The translations under genes were made by a program, and so were the position numbers. Below the pieces are notes generated by a model. That model saw only the letters and a program-made list of their open reading frames with translations, made no database searches and was not told the origin of the DNA. 64,000 bases of DNA from Rhizobium vallis (lineage in GTDB: Bacteria > Pseudomonadota > Alphaproteobacteria > Rhizobiales > Rhizobiaceae): NCBI RefSeq assembly GCF_003985155.1, contig NZ_ML133695.1, forward strand, positions 186,001-250,000, given 5' to 3'. Positions 1-8,094 of this stretch are shown here, piece by piece. Numbering within the stretch: position 1 is the first letter of the stretch; each line of letters begins with the position of its first letter.

Positions 1-1
1 C

Positions 2-679
2 GAGACGGATGCCGAGGCATCGCAGACGAAGCCTCGAGGGCGGCTTAGAGTGACGGCGCCGTCAACCTTCGGCGCGGAAATCCTGATGCCCGCCCTGAAG
101 CGCTATCGTGAAATCGCGCCTGAAGTGACCATTGACATCAGCCTGACGGATCGCAACGTCGATGTTGTCGACGAGGGCTTCGATATCGCCTTCCGCATTG
201 GGGACCTGCCGGACAGTCGCCTGATCGCGCGCCAGCTCGCGCCTTACAGGATGGTCGTCTGCGCATCTCCGGACTATATCGCCCGCCACGGCAATCCCGA
301 ACATCCCAGCGAGCTTTCGGGCCACCAAGCGGTCGGCTTTACCCCGGCGATACGCTCGCCATGGCGATTATCGAAAGGAGACGAGGCGGTGGAGGTCACC
401 CCTCGGATATCGGTCAGTGTTGACAGTGGTCAGGCTGTTCGCATGGCGGCGCGCGCCGGCCTGGGCGTGATCATGCAGCCGGCCATGCTGGTGGATAGCG
501 ACATTGCTTCCGGCATGCTCGCCCGGCTGTTTCCCGACTGGCATCTGCGCGAGCGGCCTATGTCGCTCATATACCATCGCGACCGGCGAATGACGCCGCG
601 CCTGCGCAGCGTCATCTCGTTTGCGATCGCGGAGTTCGGCTTGCACCCCGACGACGGGATCGCTCGTGCAGGCAAATGA
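2..679 (+). CDS. LysR family transcriptional regulator, C-terminal part (5' cut by window edge)
   Basis: The frame is open from base 2, so the gene begins before the window and the GTG at base 50 is not the start. The first visible residues (GRLRVTAPSTFG) are the usual LysR linker into the effector-binding domain. The rest (for example AFRIGDLPDSRLIARQLAP) matches the periplasmic-binding-protein-like fold of LysR proteins of the DmlR/TrpI kind. The N-terminal helix-turn-helix lies outside the window. It ends 49 bases before a convergent exported SnoaL-like gene. The effector and targets cannot be told from this fragment. Confidence 0.9.
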   Translation, partial: ETDAEASQTKPRGRLRVTAPSTFGAEILMPALKRYREIAPEVTIDISLTDRNVDVVDEGFDIAFRIGDLPDSRLIARQLAPYRMVVCASPDYIARHGNPEHPSELSGHQAVGFTPAIRSPWRLSKGDEAVEVTPRISVSVDSGQAVRMAARAGLGVIMQPAMLVDSDIASGMLARLFPDWHLRERPMSLIYHRDRRMTPRLRSVISFAIAEFGLHPDDGIARAGK

Positions 680-728
680 CCTGCCCCTAACGGCAGAACT
701 CGTCATTCCCAAAGCCGGCCCATCGAAT

Positions 729-1196
729 TCAGAACATGGTGTTCTTGTTGGCAGCTTCCTTCGGAACGGACTGGATCACGTCCCAATGCTCGACGATCTT
801 GCCGTCCTTGACGCGGAAGATATCGACGATCGACTCGCCGCGATCGTTAGCACCATTCGTCGCATGCACATGCAGCCAGACGAGATCGCCATCGGCAGCA
901 CTGCGGACGATCTCCGCCTTCGATTGAGCATTGTCCTTGAAGAAGCCGGAGAAGAAGGAAATCAGAGGCTTCTTCCCGTCGGGAACCTGGGGGTTGTGCT
1001 GCCGGTAATCGTCGGCGATGACCGAGGCGGCCTCGATATCGTGCTTGTTGAAGAACCGGTCGTAGAACTCCACCACCAGCTTGCGGTTGGCTTCCTCGAC
1101 CTTCAAATCCCGAGCAGTGGATTCAGCAAAGGCGCCTGAAGGCGCGGCAATGGCTGCCAGAATGGCGAGTGCGACAAGCGATTTCCCGAAAGTCAT
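729..1196 (-). CDS. Exported SnoaL-like (NTF2 fold) protein
   Basis: A 155-residue protein starting with a clear signal peptide (MTFGKSLVALAILAAIAAPSGAFA), so it probably acts in the periplasm. The mature part carries the SnoaL pattern: a helix NRKLVVEFYDRFFNKHD, then DDYRQHNPQVPDGK, then strands with DIFRVKDGKIVEHWDV. This fold serves ester cyclases, dehydratases and many proteins of unknown activity, so the substrate is unknown. It is transcribed away from an HxlR regulator across a short gap holding an inverted repeat, and is a likely target of that regulator. Confidence 0.85.
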   Translation of the reverse strand: MTFGKSLVALAILAAIAAPSGAFAESTARDLKVEEANRKLVVEFYDRFFNKHDIEAASVIADDYRQHNPQVPDGKKPLISFFSGFFKDNAQSKAEIVRSAADGDLVWLHVHATNGANDRGESIVDIFRVKDGKIVEHWDVIQSVPKEAANKNTMF

Positions 1197-1227
1197 GCGT
1201 CAAACTCCTTGGTATGGATCAGCGATC

Positions 1228-1246
1228 TAGTCTAGAAAACAGACTA
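1228..1246. promoter_or_regulatory. Inverted repeat, candidate HxlR operator
   Basis: TAGTCT (1228-1233) and AGACTA (1241-1246) form a perfect inverted repeat with a 7-base spacer in the gap between the divergent SnoaL-like and HxlR genes. A related GGTCTA follows at 1255-1260. Position and symmetry fit a dimeric regulator controlling both genes. No binding data are available. Confidence 0.5.
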
Positions 1247-1333
1247 TGAGATCTGGTCTACGGAAGCCTGACATGCCGGGCAAGAAGGCAGATTTTAGTG
1301 GCAAGGTCAGCCTGCGCTGACCAAGGAGAGGGC

Positions 1334-1708
1334 ATGCCCGGGGAAATGGACGAACCAAAACAGCGGCCCGGGACAGGGTGCCCGGTCAGAGGTGTGCTCG
1401 ATCGCATCGGCGATCAATGGAGCCTGCTCACGCTGGAGGCGCTTGATGACGACAAGAAGCGCTTCAACGAGTTGCTGCGCGAGATCGGCGACATCTCGAA
1501 ACAGATGCTCTCCAAGACATTGCGGCATCTGGAACAGGACGGCTTCATCAGCCGCACCGTCTATCCCGAGGTTCCGCCGCGCGTGGAATATGAACTGACC
1601 GAGATGGGGCGCTCCTTCCTGGTTCCCATGAAGGCTTTGATTGGATGGGCCGATCAGAACCACTCCGCCATCATCAGGTCGCGGCAGCGGCACGAAACCG
1701 GAGTCTGA
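1334..1708 (+). CDS. HxlR family winged-helix transcriptional regulator
   Basis: A 124-residue protein with the HxlR signature: a conserved cysteine in GCPVRGVLDRIGDQW, the winged helix (KRFNELLREIGDISKQMLSKTLRHLEQDGF), then RTVYPEVPPRVEYELTEMG. The ATG at 1334 is chosen because AAGGAG lies at 1323-1328; an in-frame GTG at 1298 has no ribosome site. HxlR proteins often respond to aldehydes, quinones or redox stress, sometimes through the N-terminal cysteine. It is divergent from the exported SnoaL-like gene and probably controls it and itself. Confidence 0.9.
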   Translation: MPGEMDEPKQRPGTGCPVRGVLDRIGDQWSLLTLEALDDDKKRFNELLREIGDISKQMLSKTLRHLEQDGFISRTVYPEVPPRVEYELTEMGRSFLVPMKALIGWADQNHSAIIRSRQRHETGV

Positions 1709-1768
1709 GAGGGGCGCATCCTTCGGGGCTGCGGCCTGCCCGCCTCGGGAGTTTGGATAGGGCATACC

Positions 1769-1953
1769 GTGGCACACCCCCCTCTGTCCTGCCGGACATC
1801 TCCCCCACAAGTGGGGAGATCGGCAAGAAGCCATGCCTCGCCCTGAATTTACGCCCCATGTGACGGCCGGTTGTTTGGGGAAGCCCGTGAGCCCAGCCGA
1901 TCTCCACCCTTGTGGGGGAGATGTCCGGCAGGACAGAGGGGGGTGCCACACGG
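1769..1953. repeat. RIME-like palindromic intergenic element (copy 1)
   Basis: Two long inverted arms, 1769-1823 and 1898-1953, flank about 75 bases. The left arm reads GTGGCACACCCCC, CTCTGTCCTGCCGGACATC and TCCCCCACAAGTGGGGAGAT in order; the right arm is its near-exact reverse complement. Such mosaic palindromes in intergenic DNA are typical of rhizobia (RIME family). The arms share the hairpin-plus-CCACACGG style of the copies at 6335 and 21132 but differ in sequence. Confidence 0.75.
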
Positions 1954-1991
1954 GATACCGCTACAAGGAAAAAATCTCGCCCCTCAAGCGA

Positions 1992-2127
1992 GCCTCATCC
2001 TGAGGTGCCCCGCCAGGGGCCTCGAAGGACGAGGCGGGTGCGCTGACGTCAGATGGATGCAAAAAGCGATGTTGGAGCGCGTCCTTCGAGGCTCCGGCCT
2101 TCGGCCTGCGCGCCTCAGGATGAGGAG
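1992..2127. repeat. Second inverted-repeat element in the same intergenic gap
   Basis: CCTCATCCTGAGG and GGCCTCGAAGGACG near 1993-2031 are mirrored by CGTCCTTCGAGGC and GCCTCAGGATGAGG near 2080-2126. This is a dispersed palindromic repeat of the kind scattered between genes in Rhizobiales. Together with the element at 1769-1953 it fills the 444-base gap after the HxlR gene; no gene is seen there. Confidence 0.65.
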
Positions 2128-2152
2128 CGTTGGAGAATGCCGCACTTTCCCA

Positions 2153-3121
2153 TCACGCCAGCAGCACCTTCCCACCCGTCCGGAAGGGCAGGGCGGAGCG
2201 CAGCGCCTCACTGATCTTTTCCAGCGGAAATACCTCCCGCACCTCGGTGGCGATGACCTTGGCCGAAATCTGCACGGCGACCTCGGAATAGGCGCGCTGG
2301 ACATCGCTCATTGCTTCGGCATGGACCCATTCACGCAGGTGGCAATAGGAAAAGGCGATGTCGGGATGGGAGGCCCAGAAGGAGGGTGGGATGCTCTCTC
2401 CCGACAGCAGGCCGTAATGCAGGAAATGTCCGCCCGGCTTCAGCGCATCGGCGAGCACCGAGGCGCGCGCGCCGCCGACACAGTCGAGCACCGCATCGAG
2501 CCCGTGCCGACCGGCGAGGCCGGCGGCGAGATCGTTCTCCGCCTTGTCGACGATGACGGCCTCAAGCCGGCCGCCGAGGCGCGCGAGGGATTGTTCGCTA
2601 CGGACAATTGCGATCGGCTCCACGCCAACCGCATTCGCCATGCCGATCAGGATCGACCCGATCGAGGAGGCGGCGGCATTGATGGCGATGCGCATGCCTG
2701 ACTTCAGCCCGATCTTTTTGTGCAGCATCAGCCACGCCGTCATCGGGTTGACGTAGCTCGTTGCCGCTTCGAAATCGGAAAGCGCGTCGGGAACGCGAAG
2801 GCACCAGCTTGGATCGGTATCCTTGAACTGCTGCCAGCCGCCGGCGCTGCGCACCGGCAGCACGCGCGCTCCCGGGGAAAGGCTGCGAACCTCATCGCCG
2901 CATTCTTCGACCACGCCGAAGGCCTCGAAGCCGGGAATGAAGGGCAGGGTGGTGCGTCCGGCATAGGCGCCTGAGACGGTGATGATATCGGAGGGATTGA
3001 TCGAGCGCGCCAGCAGGCGCACCCGCACCTTGTCGCGCGGAAGCGGCGCCAGTTCGGCGCGTTCGATCCCGACGACCTCCTCGGCCGGGCCGAATTTTCG
3101 CACCACCGCCTGATATTGCAT
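2153..3121 (-). CDS. Zinc-independent MDR-family oxidoreductase (enoyl reductase-like)
   Basis: A 322-residue medium-chain dehydrogenase/reductase. The N-terminal GroES-like part includes INPSDIITVSGAYAG and FIPGFEAFGVVEE. The Rossmann part holds AAASSIGSILIGMANAVG and LDCVGGA. Catalytic zinc ligands are not evident and the INPSD motif fits the quinone reductase / 2-enoyl thioester reductase (MECR/ETR) branch. It is divergent from the thioesterase-ligase-thiolase operon with about 55 bases between starts, so a shared promoter region and a role in acyl-thioester reduction are reasonable inferences. Confidence 0.8.
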   Translation of the reverse strand: MQYQAVVRKFGPAEEVVGIERAELAPLPRDKVRVRLLARSINPSDIITVSGAYAGRTTLPFIPGFEAFGVVEECGDEVRSLSPGARVLPVRSAGGWQQFKDTDPSWCLRVPDALSDFEAATSYVNPMTAWLMLHKKIGLKSGMRIAINAAASSIGSILIGMANAVGVEPIAIVRSEQSLARLGGRLEAVIVDKAENDLAAGLAGRHGLDAVLDCVGGARASVLADALKPGGHFLHYGLLSGESIPPSFWASHPDIAFSYCHLREWVHAEAMSDVQRAYSEVAVQISAKVIATEVREVFPLEKISEALRSALPFRTGGKVLLA

Positions 3122-3175
3122 TGCATCCCCCTGACAACAGCGGTTAGAACACGCCTTCGAAATTTCGGTGATCGA

Positions 3176-3592
3176 ATGAGCGTTGACGACAGGCCTTTAG
3201 CATCGTTCCGGGTCTCGATGCGAGACATCGACATCTATGGTCATGTCCACAATTCGGTCTATCTCGATTATTGCGAGGATGCGGTCGTCGAGTTCCTGCG
3301 CCACCGCGACATTCTCAGCCACTTCCGCCACACCACCTCGGGCGTTGCCTATCACGTCAAGAAGGCGGAGATCACCTTTCACAGCCCGATCGACGTCGAC
3401 GATATCGTCGAGGCGAAGGTCAATGTCGAGAAGATCGGCCGTTCGAGCCTCTCCTTTACGATCGAGCTCTATCGCCAGCGCGATGGCGCTCACTGCGCAT
3501 CGGGCGGGCTCGTCTGGGTCTGCGTCAGCCTCGCCGACAGCCGCCCGACGCCGATCCCTGAGGCGACCAGAGCCGCCTTGTCGCAGGGCTGA
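3176..3592 (+). CDS. Acyl-CoA thioesterase, hotdog fold (4HBT/YbgC type)
   Basis: A 138-residue protein with the 4HBT signature near its start: RVSMRDIDIYGHVHNSVYLDY, in which the Asp before the GHVHN loop is the usual catalytic residue. ATG at 3176 is preferred over the in-frame ATG at 3116, which overlaps the start of the opposite-strand gene. Members hydrolyse acyl- or aryl-CoA thioesters in the cytoplasm. It is first in an operon with an acyl-CoA ligase (2-base gap) and a thiolase. Confidence 0.85.
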   Translation: MSVDDRPLASFRVSMRDIDIYGHVHNSVYLDYCEDAVVEFLRHRDILSHFRHTTSGVAYHVKKAEITFHSPIDVDDIVEAKVNVEKIGRSSLSFTIELYRQRDGAHCASGGLVWVCVSLADSRPTPIPEATRAALSQG

Positions 3593-3594
3593 CC

Positions 3595-5115
3595 ATGCCG
3601 ATCCATAAAGAGCTTCTTCGACACGCGATAGAGAGACCGGATAAGCTGGCAGTCGTGATCGACGGCCGTTCCTTGAGCTATGGCGAACTCTATGGCCGCG
3701 CCCGGGCGATCTACCGTTTTATCGAAGAGCTTCCTGGCTCGAAGCATCGGACAGTCGATCTGCCCGGCGTGCAGAAGCTGGTCGGCCTCAGCCTCGGCAA
3801 CCACATCGGCTTTGCCGAATATTTTATCGCCGCCACCGCGCTGCCGCATGCTTTGGCAGTCATCGATCCGATGATGCCGGCCGAAAGGATCGAGCGCATC
3901 GTCGAGCGGCTGGCGCCCGACGTGCTTGTCGTCGACGGTGATGCGAGCCCGAGCGCCGAGATCGGCCGCAGGCTCGGCATCCCTGTCATCGTCGCCGGAA
4001 CTGAGCCATTTGACCTCGCCGTGGCGGTAGACGACCTGCCAGTCGATGCCGAGGGGATCTTCCTGATCGGCTTTACCTCGGGCACAACAGCCGAGCCGAA
4101 GGCCTACTATCGCTCGCACGAACAGTGGCGCCGGAGCCTCGACCGCGGACGTCTCGTCTTCGAACTCCAGGACGCGCCCTCGACCCTCTGCCCGGGAGCG
4201 CTTGCGCATGGGCTGGCGCTTTATGCCCTGGTCGAGGCGCTAGATGCCGGGGCGACCTTCCATTCGGTGGGGAAGTGGGACCCTGGCGCTGTCGCGCGCG
4301 TTCTCTCTTCTGGGATCGAACGGCTGGTCGCCGTGCCGACCCATATCGCCGGCATCGCGAGAGCATGGGCTGGTAAACCCGCGCTGACCTCGCTGCGAGA
4401 CGTGCTGACAGCCGGCGCGAAATTGAATCTCAACGAGATCGAATCCATGCGCCGCCTTTTCCCGCAGGCGCGTATCCGCGAATATTACGGCGCATCCGAA
4501 ATCGGCTTCATGACGGTCTCGACGCTTGTCGGCGGCAAGATCGATTTTCCGATCGACCGGGTCGGGCAGGCCTATCCCGGCGTCGAACTCTCCATTCGCG
4601 ATCCTGAAGAAAACGACGTCGGCACCGACGTGCCGGGCACCATCTTCGTCAGGAGCGACCTGATCGCCGACGGCTATCTCTGGGGCGACGACGGCCAGGC
4701 GTTCCGGGTCACGGAGGCAGGCGCGACGGTCGGCGATCTCGGGGAGATCGATGCGAACGGTATGCTGCGGGTGATCGGCCGGTCGGGCGGCATGATGATC
4801 ACGGGCGGCAACAACGTCTATCCTGCCGAGGTCGAGAGCGCGCTGAAGACCTGCCCCGGCGTCGAGGATGCCGTCGTCTTCGGACTGCCTGATCCCTATT
4901 ACGGCCAGAGGATCGTCGCCGTTATCTCCGGCGAGGCGACGGACGCGAAAATTATCGCCGACCATTGCGCGAGCAAGCTTGCAAGGTTCAAGATCCCCAG
5001 GGAATTCCACCACATCGGCTCCTGGCCGATGACGAGCAGCGGCAAGATCGCGCGCGGGCAGGTGGAAGCATCGGTGATTTCGGGAGATGGTCTTGTCCTA
5101 CGCCTATCAGCCTGA
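3595..5115 (+). CDS. AMP-dependent acyl-CoA synthetase/ligase
   Basis: A 506-residue ANL-family enzyme. The ATP-binding P-loop signature FTSGTTAEPK lies near residue 160, followed by YYGASEIGF near 300 and the C-terminal catalytic lysine motif TSSGKIARGQ near 480. Such enzymes adenylate a carboxylic acid and transfer it to CoA. Context (thioesterase upstream, thiolase overlapping downstream) points to activation and chain shortening of an organic acid; the chain type is unknown. Confidence 0.88.
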   Translation: MPIHKELLRHAIERPDKLAVVIDGRSLSYGELYGRARAIYRFIEELPGSKHRTVDLPGVQKLVGLSLGNHIGFAEYFIAATALPHALAVIDPMMPAERIERIVERLAPDVLVVDGDASPSAEIGRRLGIPVIVAGTEPFDLAVAVDDLPVDAEGIFLIGFTSGTTAEPKAYYRSHEQWRRSLDRGRLVFELQDAPSTLCPGALAHGLALYALVEALDAGATFHSVGKWDPGAVARVLSSGIERLVAVPTHIAGIARAWAGKPALTSLRDVLTAGAKLNLNEIESMRRLFPQARIREYYGASEIGFMTVSTLVGGKIDFPIDRVGQAYPGVELSIRDPEENDVGTDVPGTIFVRSDLIADGYLWGDDGQAFRVTEAGATVGDLGEIDANGMLRVIGRSGGMMITGGNNVYPAEVESALKTCPGVEDAVVFGLPDPYYGQRIVAVISGEATDAKIIADHCASKLARFKIPREFHHIGSWPMTSSGKIARGQVEASVISGDGLVLRLSA

Positions 5116-6292
5116 CGAGGATTGGCAGCCTGTCGTGGTCGCCGCCTACCGCACGCCGGTCGGCCGCGCCTTCGGCTCGCTAGCTACGGTCGCGGCCGAA
5201 GACCTGCTTGCGCCGATCATCCGCCGGATCCTTACGGAAACGGGCGTTGCGCCTGATGCTATCGACGATGTGCTGGTCGGCAATGCCGCGGGCGGCGGCG
5301 GCAATATCGGCCGGCTGGCCGCCCTCGCCGCAGGCCTGCCGGTGGCCGTTCCCGGCGTTGCCATCGACCGGCAATGCGGCTCGGGGCTGGAAGCGATCAT
5401 CCTGGCCGCCCGGCTGATCCAGGCGAAGGCGGGTTCATGTTTTCTCGCCGGCGGCGTCGAAAGCGTCAGCACCGCGCCGTGGCGCGTCGAAAGGCCGAAA
5501 GCCAATGGCGCGCTGCCGCGCTTTTACGGGCGGGCGCGCTTTTCACCTGAGGCGATCGGCGATCCCGAGATGGGCGTCGCCGCCGAAAACGTCGCGCGGG
5601 AGTTCGGCATCTCCCGCCAGAGGCAGGATGAATTCGCCCTGCGCAGCCATCGGCTCGCCGTCGCAGCGGCCGAGGCCGGCCTCTTCCGGCCGGAGATCGT
5701 CGAGATCGCCACCGGCCACGGTCTGGTGGAACGGGACGAATGCCCGCGCCCGACGACCTCGCTCGAGGCACTCGCAAACCTGAAACCCGTCTTCCAGGCC
5801 GATGGTTCGGTGACGGCGGGCAATGCCTGCCCACTCAATGACGGCGGCTGCCTGGTGCTCGTCATGAGCCGCGGCATGGCCAGAAGCCTCGGCATCGAAA
5901 AGGGCCTCGCCTTCATCGACAGCGCCGCCGCCGGCGTCGACCCCAACCTGCTCGGCATCGGCCCGGTCGCTTCGACCAAAAAGCTCCTGCAGCGCCAGCC
6001 CGGACTCGCGCTTCCAGAGATCGACGCCATCGAATTCAACGAGGCCTTCGCGGCCCAGGTCCTGGCATCGCTCGATCAGCTCGGTGTTGCTTCCGAGGTC
6101 GTCAACAAGGAAGGTGGCGCCATCGCCCTCGGCCACCCCTTCGGCGCTTCCGGCGCGATTCTCATTAGCCGGCTATATAGCCAGCTGGTGCGCGGAGATC
6201 GCTGGTCCCCCGCCGCGACCGGCCTCGCCACGATCGGCATCGGCGGCGGCATAGGCCTGACCGCGCTGTTCGAGGCTGTCGGGCTTTCTTGA
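5087..6292 (+). CDS. Thiolase (acetyl-CoA C-acyltransferase)
   Basis: A 401-residue thiolase. The nucleophilic cysteine is Cys97 in DRQCGSG, NEAFAAQ is near residue 315, and the C-terminal GHPFGASGA loop is near 350. All catalytic blocks are present. The start overlaps the end of the ligase gene by 29 bases, which indicates translational coupling. The enzyme would cleave a 3-oxoacyl-CoA (or condense acetyl-CoA) in the cytoplasm. No dehydrogenase or hydratase of beta-oxidation is in the cluster, so the full route is not encoded here. Confidence 0.88.
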   Translation: MVLSYAYQPDEDWQPVVVAAYRTPVGRAFGSLATVAAEDLLAPIIRRILTETGVAPDAIDDVLVGNAAGGGGNIGRLAALAAGLPVAVPGVAIDRQCGSGLEAIILAARLIQAKAGSCFLAGGVESVSTAPWRVERPKANGALPRFYGRARFSPEAIGDPEMGVAAENVAREFGISRQRQDEFALRSHRLAVAAAEAGLFRPEIVEIATGHGLVERDECPRPTTSLEALANLKPVFQADGSVTAGNACPLNDGGCLVLVMSRGMARSLGIEKGLAFIDSAAAGVDPNLLGIGPVASTKKLLQRQPGLALPEIDAIEFNEAFAAQVLASLDQLGVASEVVNKEGGAIALGHPFGASGAILISRLYSQLVRGDRWSPAATGLATIGIGGGIGLTALFEAVGLS

Positions 6293-6334
6293 TAAAACAA
6301 CGGTATTGCGAGAAGCGGAGACGGCGCGGCATGT

Positions 6335-6540
6335 CCTCTTCTCCCCTTGGGGAGAAGGTGCCGGCAGGCGGATGAGGGGGCCACACGGTATATCCTCTCC
6401 GTTAGAGGCTCCCCGTCACGACGGCGGCAACGCCATACCCAGCGCCCCGTTCGAATACCAGCATGTGCTTTATTGAAGGACAAGTGTCGCCGGCCCCCTC
6501 ATCCGCCCTACGGGCACCTTCTCCCCGAGGGGAGAAGAGG
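6335..6540. repeat. RIME-like palindromic intergenic element (copy 2)
   Basis: The left arm 6335-6388 has a CTTCTCCCC/GGGGAGAAG hairpin, then GGTGCCGGCAGGCGGATGAG and GGGGCCACACGG. The right arm 6491-6540 is its inverse (GGCCCCCTCATCCGCC, GCACCTTCTCCCC). About 100 bases lie between the arms. The arms are shared with the element at 21132. It sits in the 534-base gap 6293-6826, where no gene is seen. Confidence 0.8.
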
Positions 6541-6826
6541 GAGTCGAGAAGTCGCGGCATATCCTTCCGCACCGTGTCCGTTCCCCGCCATGCCGACTAG
6601 CGCAAATCTCCTCCGTTTCCGCGCGCTCCCCTACACCTTGGCATAGGGCGACAGCGACTGAGGGAGAATGGTTCAAAGCCGCGATCGGGCGCATTCTCCT
6701 ACCGATCGGTTCCGGCCGATGAAGCCGCTTCATGCGGTTTCGGCACTTCGAGCAGTTCCTGCTCGCCTTCGTTCAGCAAAGGCAAGTCAACAGAGGATAT
6801 TCCTCGTAAGGAGAAGGAGACTACCC

Positions 6827-7591
6827 ATGAAGATCGTCATTATCGGCGGCACCGGCCTCATCGGCTCGAAGACCGTGGAAAGATTGCGCAGCAAGGGGCA
6901 CGACGTCCTGCCGGCCTCGCCGAATTCGGGTGTCGACACGATCACCGGCAAGGGGCTGACCGAAGCGCTCGCCGGCGCTGCGGTGGTGATCGACCTCGCC
7001 AACTCGCCTTCCTTCGAGGACAAGGCGGTTCTCGAATTCTTCCAGACCTCCGGCCGCAACCTGCTCAAGGCAGCGGCCGCTGCCGGCGTGAAGCATCACA
7101 TCGCGCTCTCGATCGTCGGCATGGAGAGGCTGCAGGACAGCGGCTACATGCGCGCCAAGATGGCCCAGGAACAGCTGATCAAGAGCTCCGACATACCCTA
7201 TACCATCGTGCACTCCACCCAGTTCCATGAATTCATGGCCGGCATCGCCCAGTCGGGCACATCAGGCCAGATGGTGCATCTGTCGCCGGCCTACATACAG
7301 CCGATCGCCTCCGACGATGTCGCCGACGTCATGGCCGAGGTGGCGCTCGCTGCACCTGCCAACGGCACGATCGAGATCGGCGGGCCGGAGAAAGTCCGCC
7401 TCACCGATATCGTGACGCGCCTCTTCAAGGCGACCAACGATACGCGCCAGGTGGTCGCCGATCCGCATGCCCACTATTTCGGCGTCGAGCTCGAGGACAA
7501 TTCGCTGGTGACCGGACCCAATGCGCGGCTTGGCCGGATCCGCTTCGACGACTGGCTGAGCCGGCAGCCACCTCAGAAAAAGAGCGCCTGA
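6827..7591 (+). CDS. NmrA-like NAD(P)-binding SDR protein
   Basis: A 254-residue atypical short-chain dehydrogenase. It opens with the nucleotide-binding loop IIGGTGLIGS, then HHIALSIVGMERL and YMRAKMAQEQLIKSS, a pattern seen in NmrA-like and atypical SDR proteins that often lack oxidoreductase activity. ATG 6827 is chosen because a purine-rich AAGGAGAAGGAGA precedes it (6808-6820). The ORF is open further upstream but has no other ribosome site. It is followed after 44 bases by an exported cupin gene, probably in the same operon. Confidence 0.82.
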   Translation: MKIVIIGGTGLIGSKTVERLRSKGHDVLPASPNSGVDTITGKGLTEALAGAAVVIDLANSPSFEDKAVLEFFQTSGRNLLKAAAAAGVKHHIALSIVGMERLQDSGYMRAKMAQEQLIKSSDIPYTIVHSTQFHEFMAGIAQSGTSGQMVHLSPAYIQPIASDDVADVMAEVALAAPANGTIEIGGPEKVRLTDIVTRLFKATNDTRQVVADPHAHYFGVELEDNSLVTGPNARLGRIRFDDWLSRQPPQKKSA

Positions 7592-7635
7592 TGAAGGCCC
7601 TGACAACCCATTCCCACCAACTGAGGAGACCAGAC

Positions 7636-8049
7636 ATGCTCGGAAAAATGATCTCGGCGGCCGCGCTCGCCATTGCCCTTGCCGCCGGCACCCAGGCTCA
7701 CGCCGCAGGCGGCGACGCGAAGGTTCGCGTCGTTTTCGACCAGAAGCTTCCCAATGTTCCCGGCAAGAGCATGCGGGCGGTGCTCGTCGAATATGCGCCG
7801 GGCGGCTCGTCGCCCGGCCATACGCACCCGGCCTCGGCCTTCATCTACGCCACCGTTCTCGAAGGGGCGATCACCAGCAAGGTGAATGACGGGCCGGAGA
7901 AGGTCTATAAAGCAGGTGAAAGCTTTCCCGAATTTCCGGGCGATCATCACGCCGTGAGCAAGAACGCCAGCAAGACAAAACCGGCGCGCCTGCTTGCGGT
8001 CTTCGTCCTGAACACCGACGAGACGGAACTGACGACCGACGACAAGTGA
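7636..8049 (+). CDS. Exported cupin-domain protein
   Basis: A 137-residue protein with a signal peptide (MLGKMISAAALAIALAAG, cleavage near AHAA) and a single cupin: GHTHPASAFIYATVLEGAI forms motif 1 with metal-binding His residues, and FPGDHHAVSKNASKTKPA forms motif 2. ATG 7636 has GAGGAG at 7623-7628. The product would be periplasmic. The enzymatic role, if any, is unknown. It is probably cotranscribed with the NmrA-like gene. Confidence 0.85.
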   Translation: MLGKMISAAALAIALAAGTQAHAAGGDAKVRVVFDQKLPNVPGKSMRAVLVEYAPGGSSPGHTHPASAFIYATVLEGAITSKVNDGPEKVYKAGESFPEFPGDHHAVSKNASKTKPARLLAVFVLNTDETELTTDDK

Positions 8050-8055
8050 GGCGAC

Positions 8056-8083
8056 AGCCGATGCCCGCCGCCGGGCATCGGCT
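8056..8083. terminator. Strong hairpin between convergent genes
   Basis: AGCCGATGCCCG and CGGGCATCGGCT make a perfect 12-base-pair stem with a CCGC loop. It lies 6 bases after the cupin stop codon and ahead of the end of the opposite-strand PLP enzyme gene. It is followed by TTCCC rather than a long T-run, so it is a probable but not classical intrinsic terminator, possibly serving both strands. Confidence 0.6.
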
Positions 8084-8094
8084 TTCCCGCCGTC

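Noticed and set aside
1871..2701. A 276-codon plus-strand frame over the repeat region and the MDR gene
   Set aside because: It runs through palindromic repeats and then opposite a well-supported MDR gene, with Arg/Gly-rich translation.
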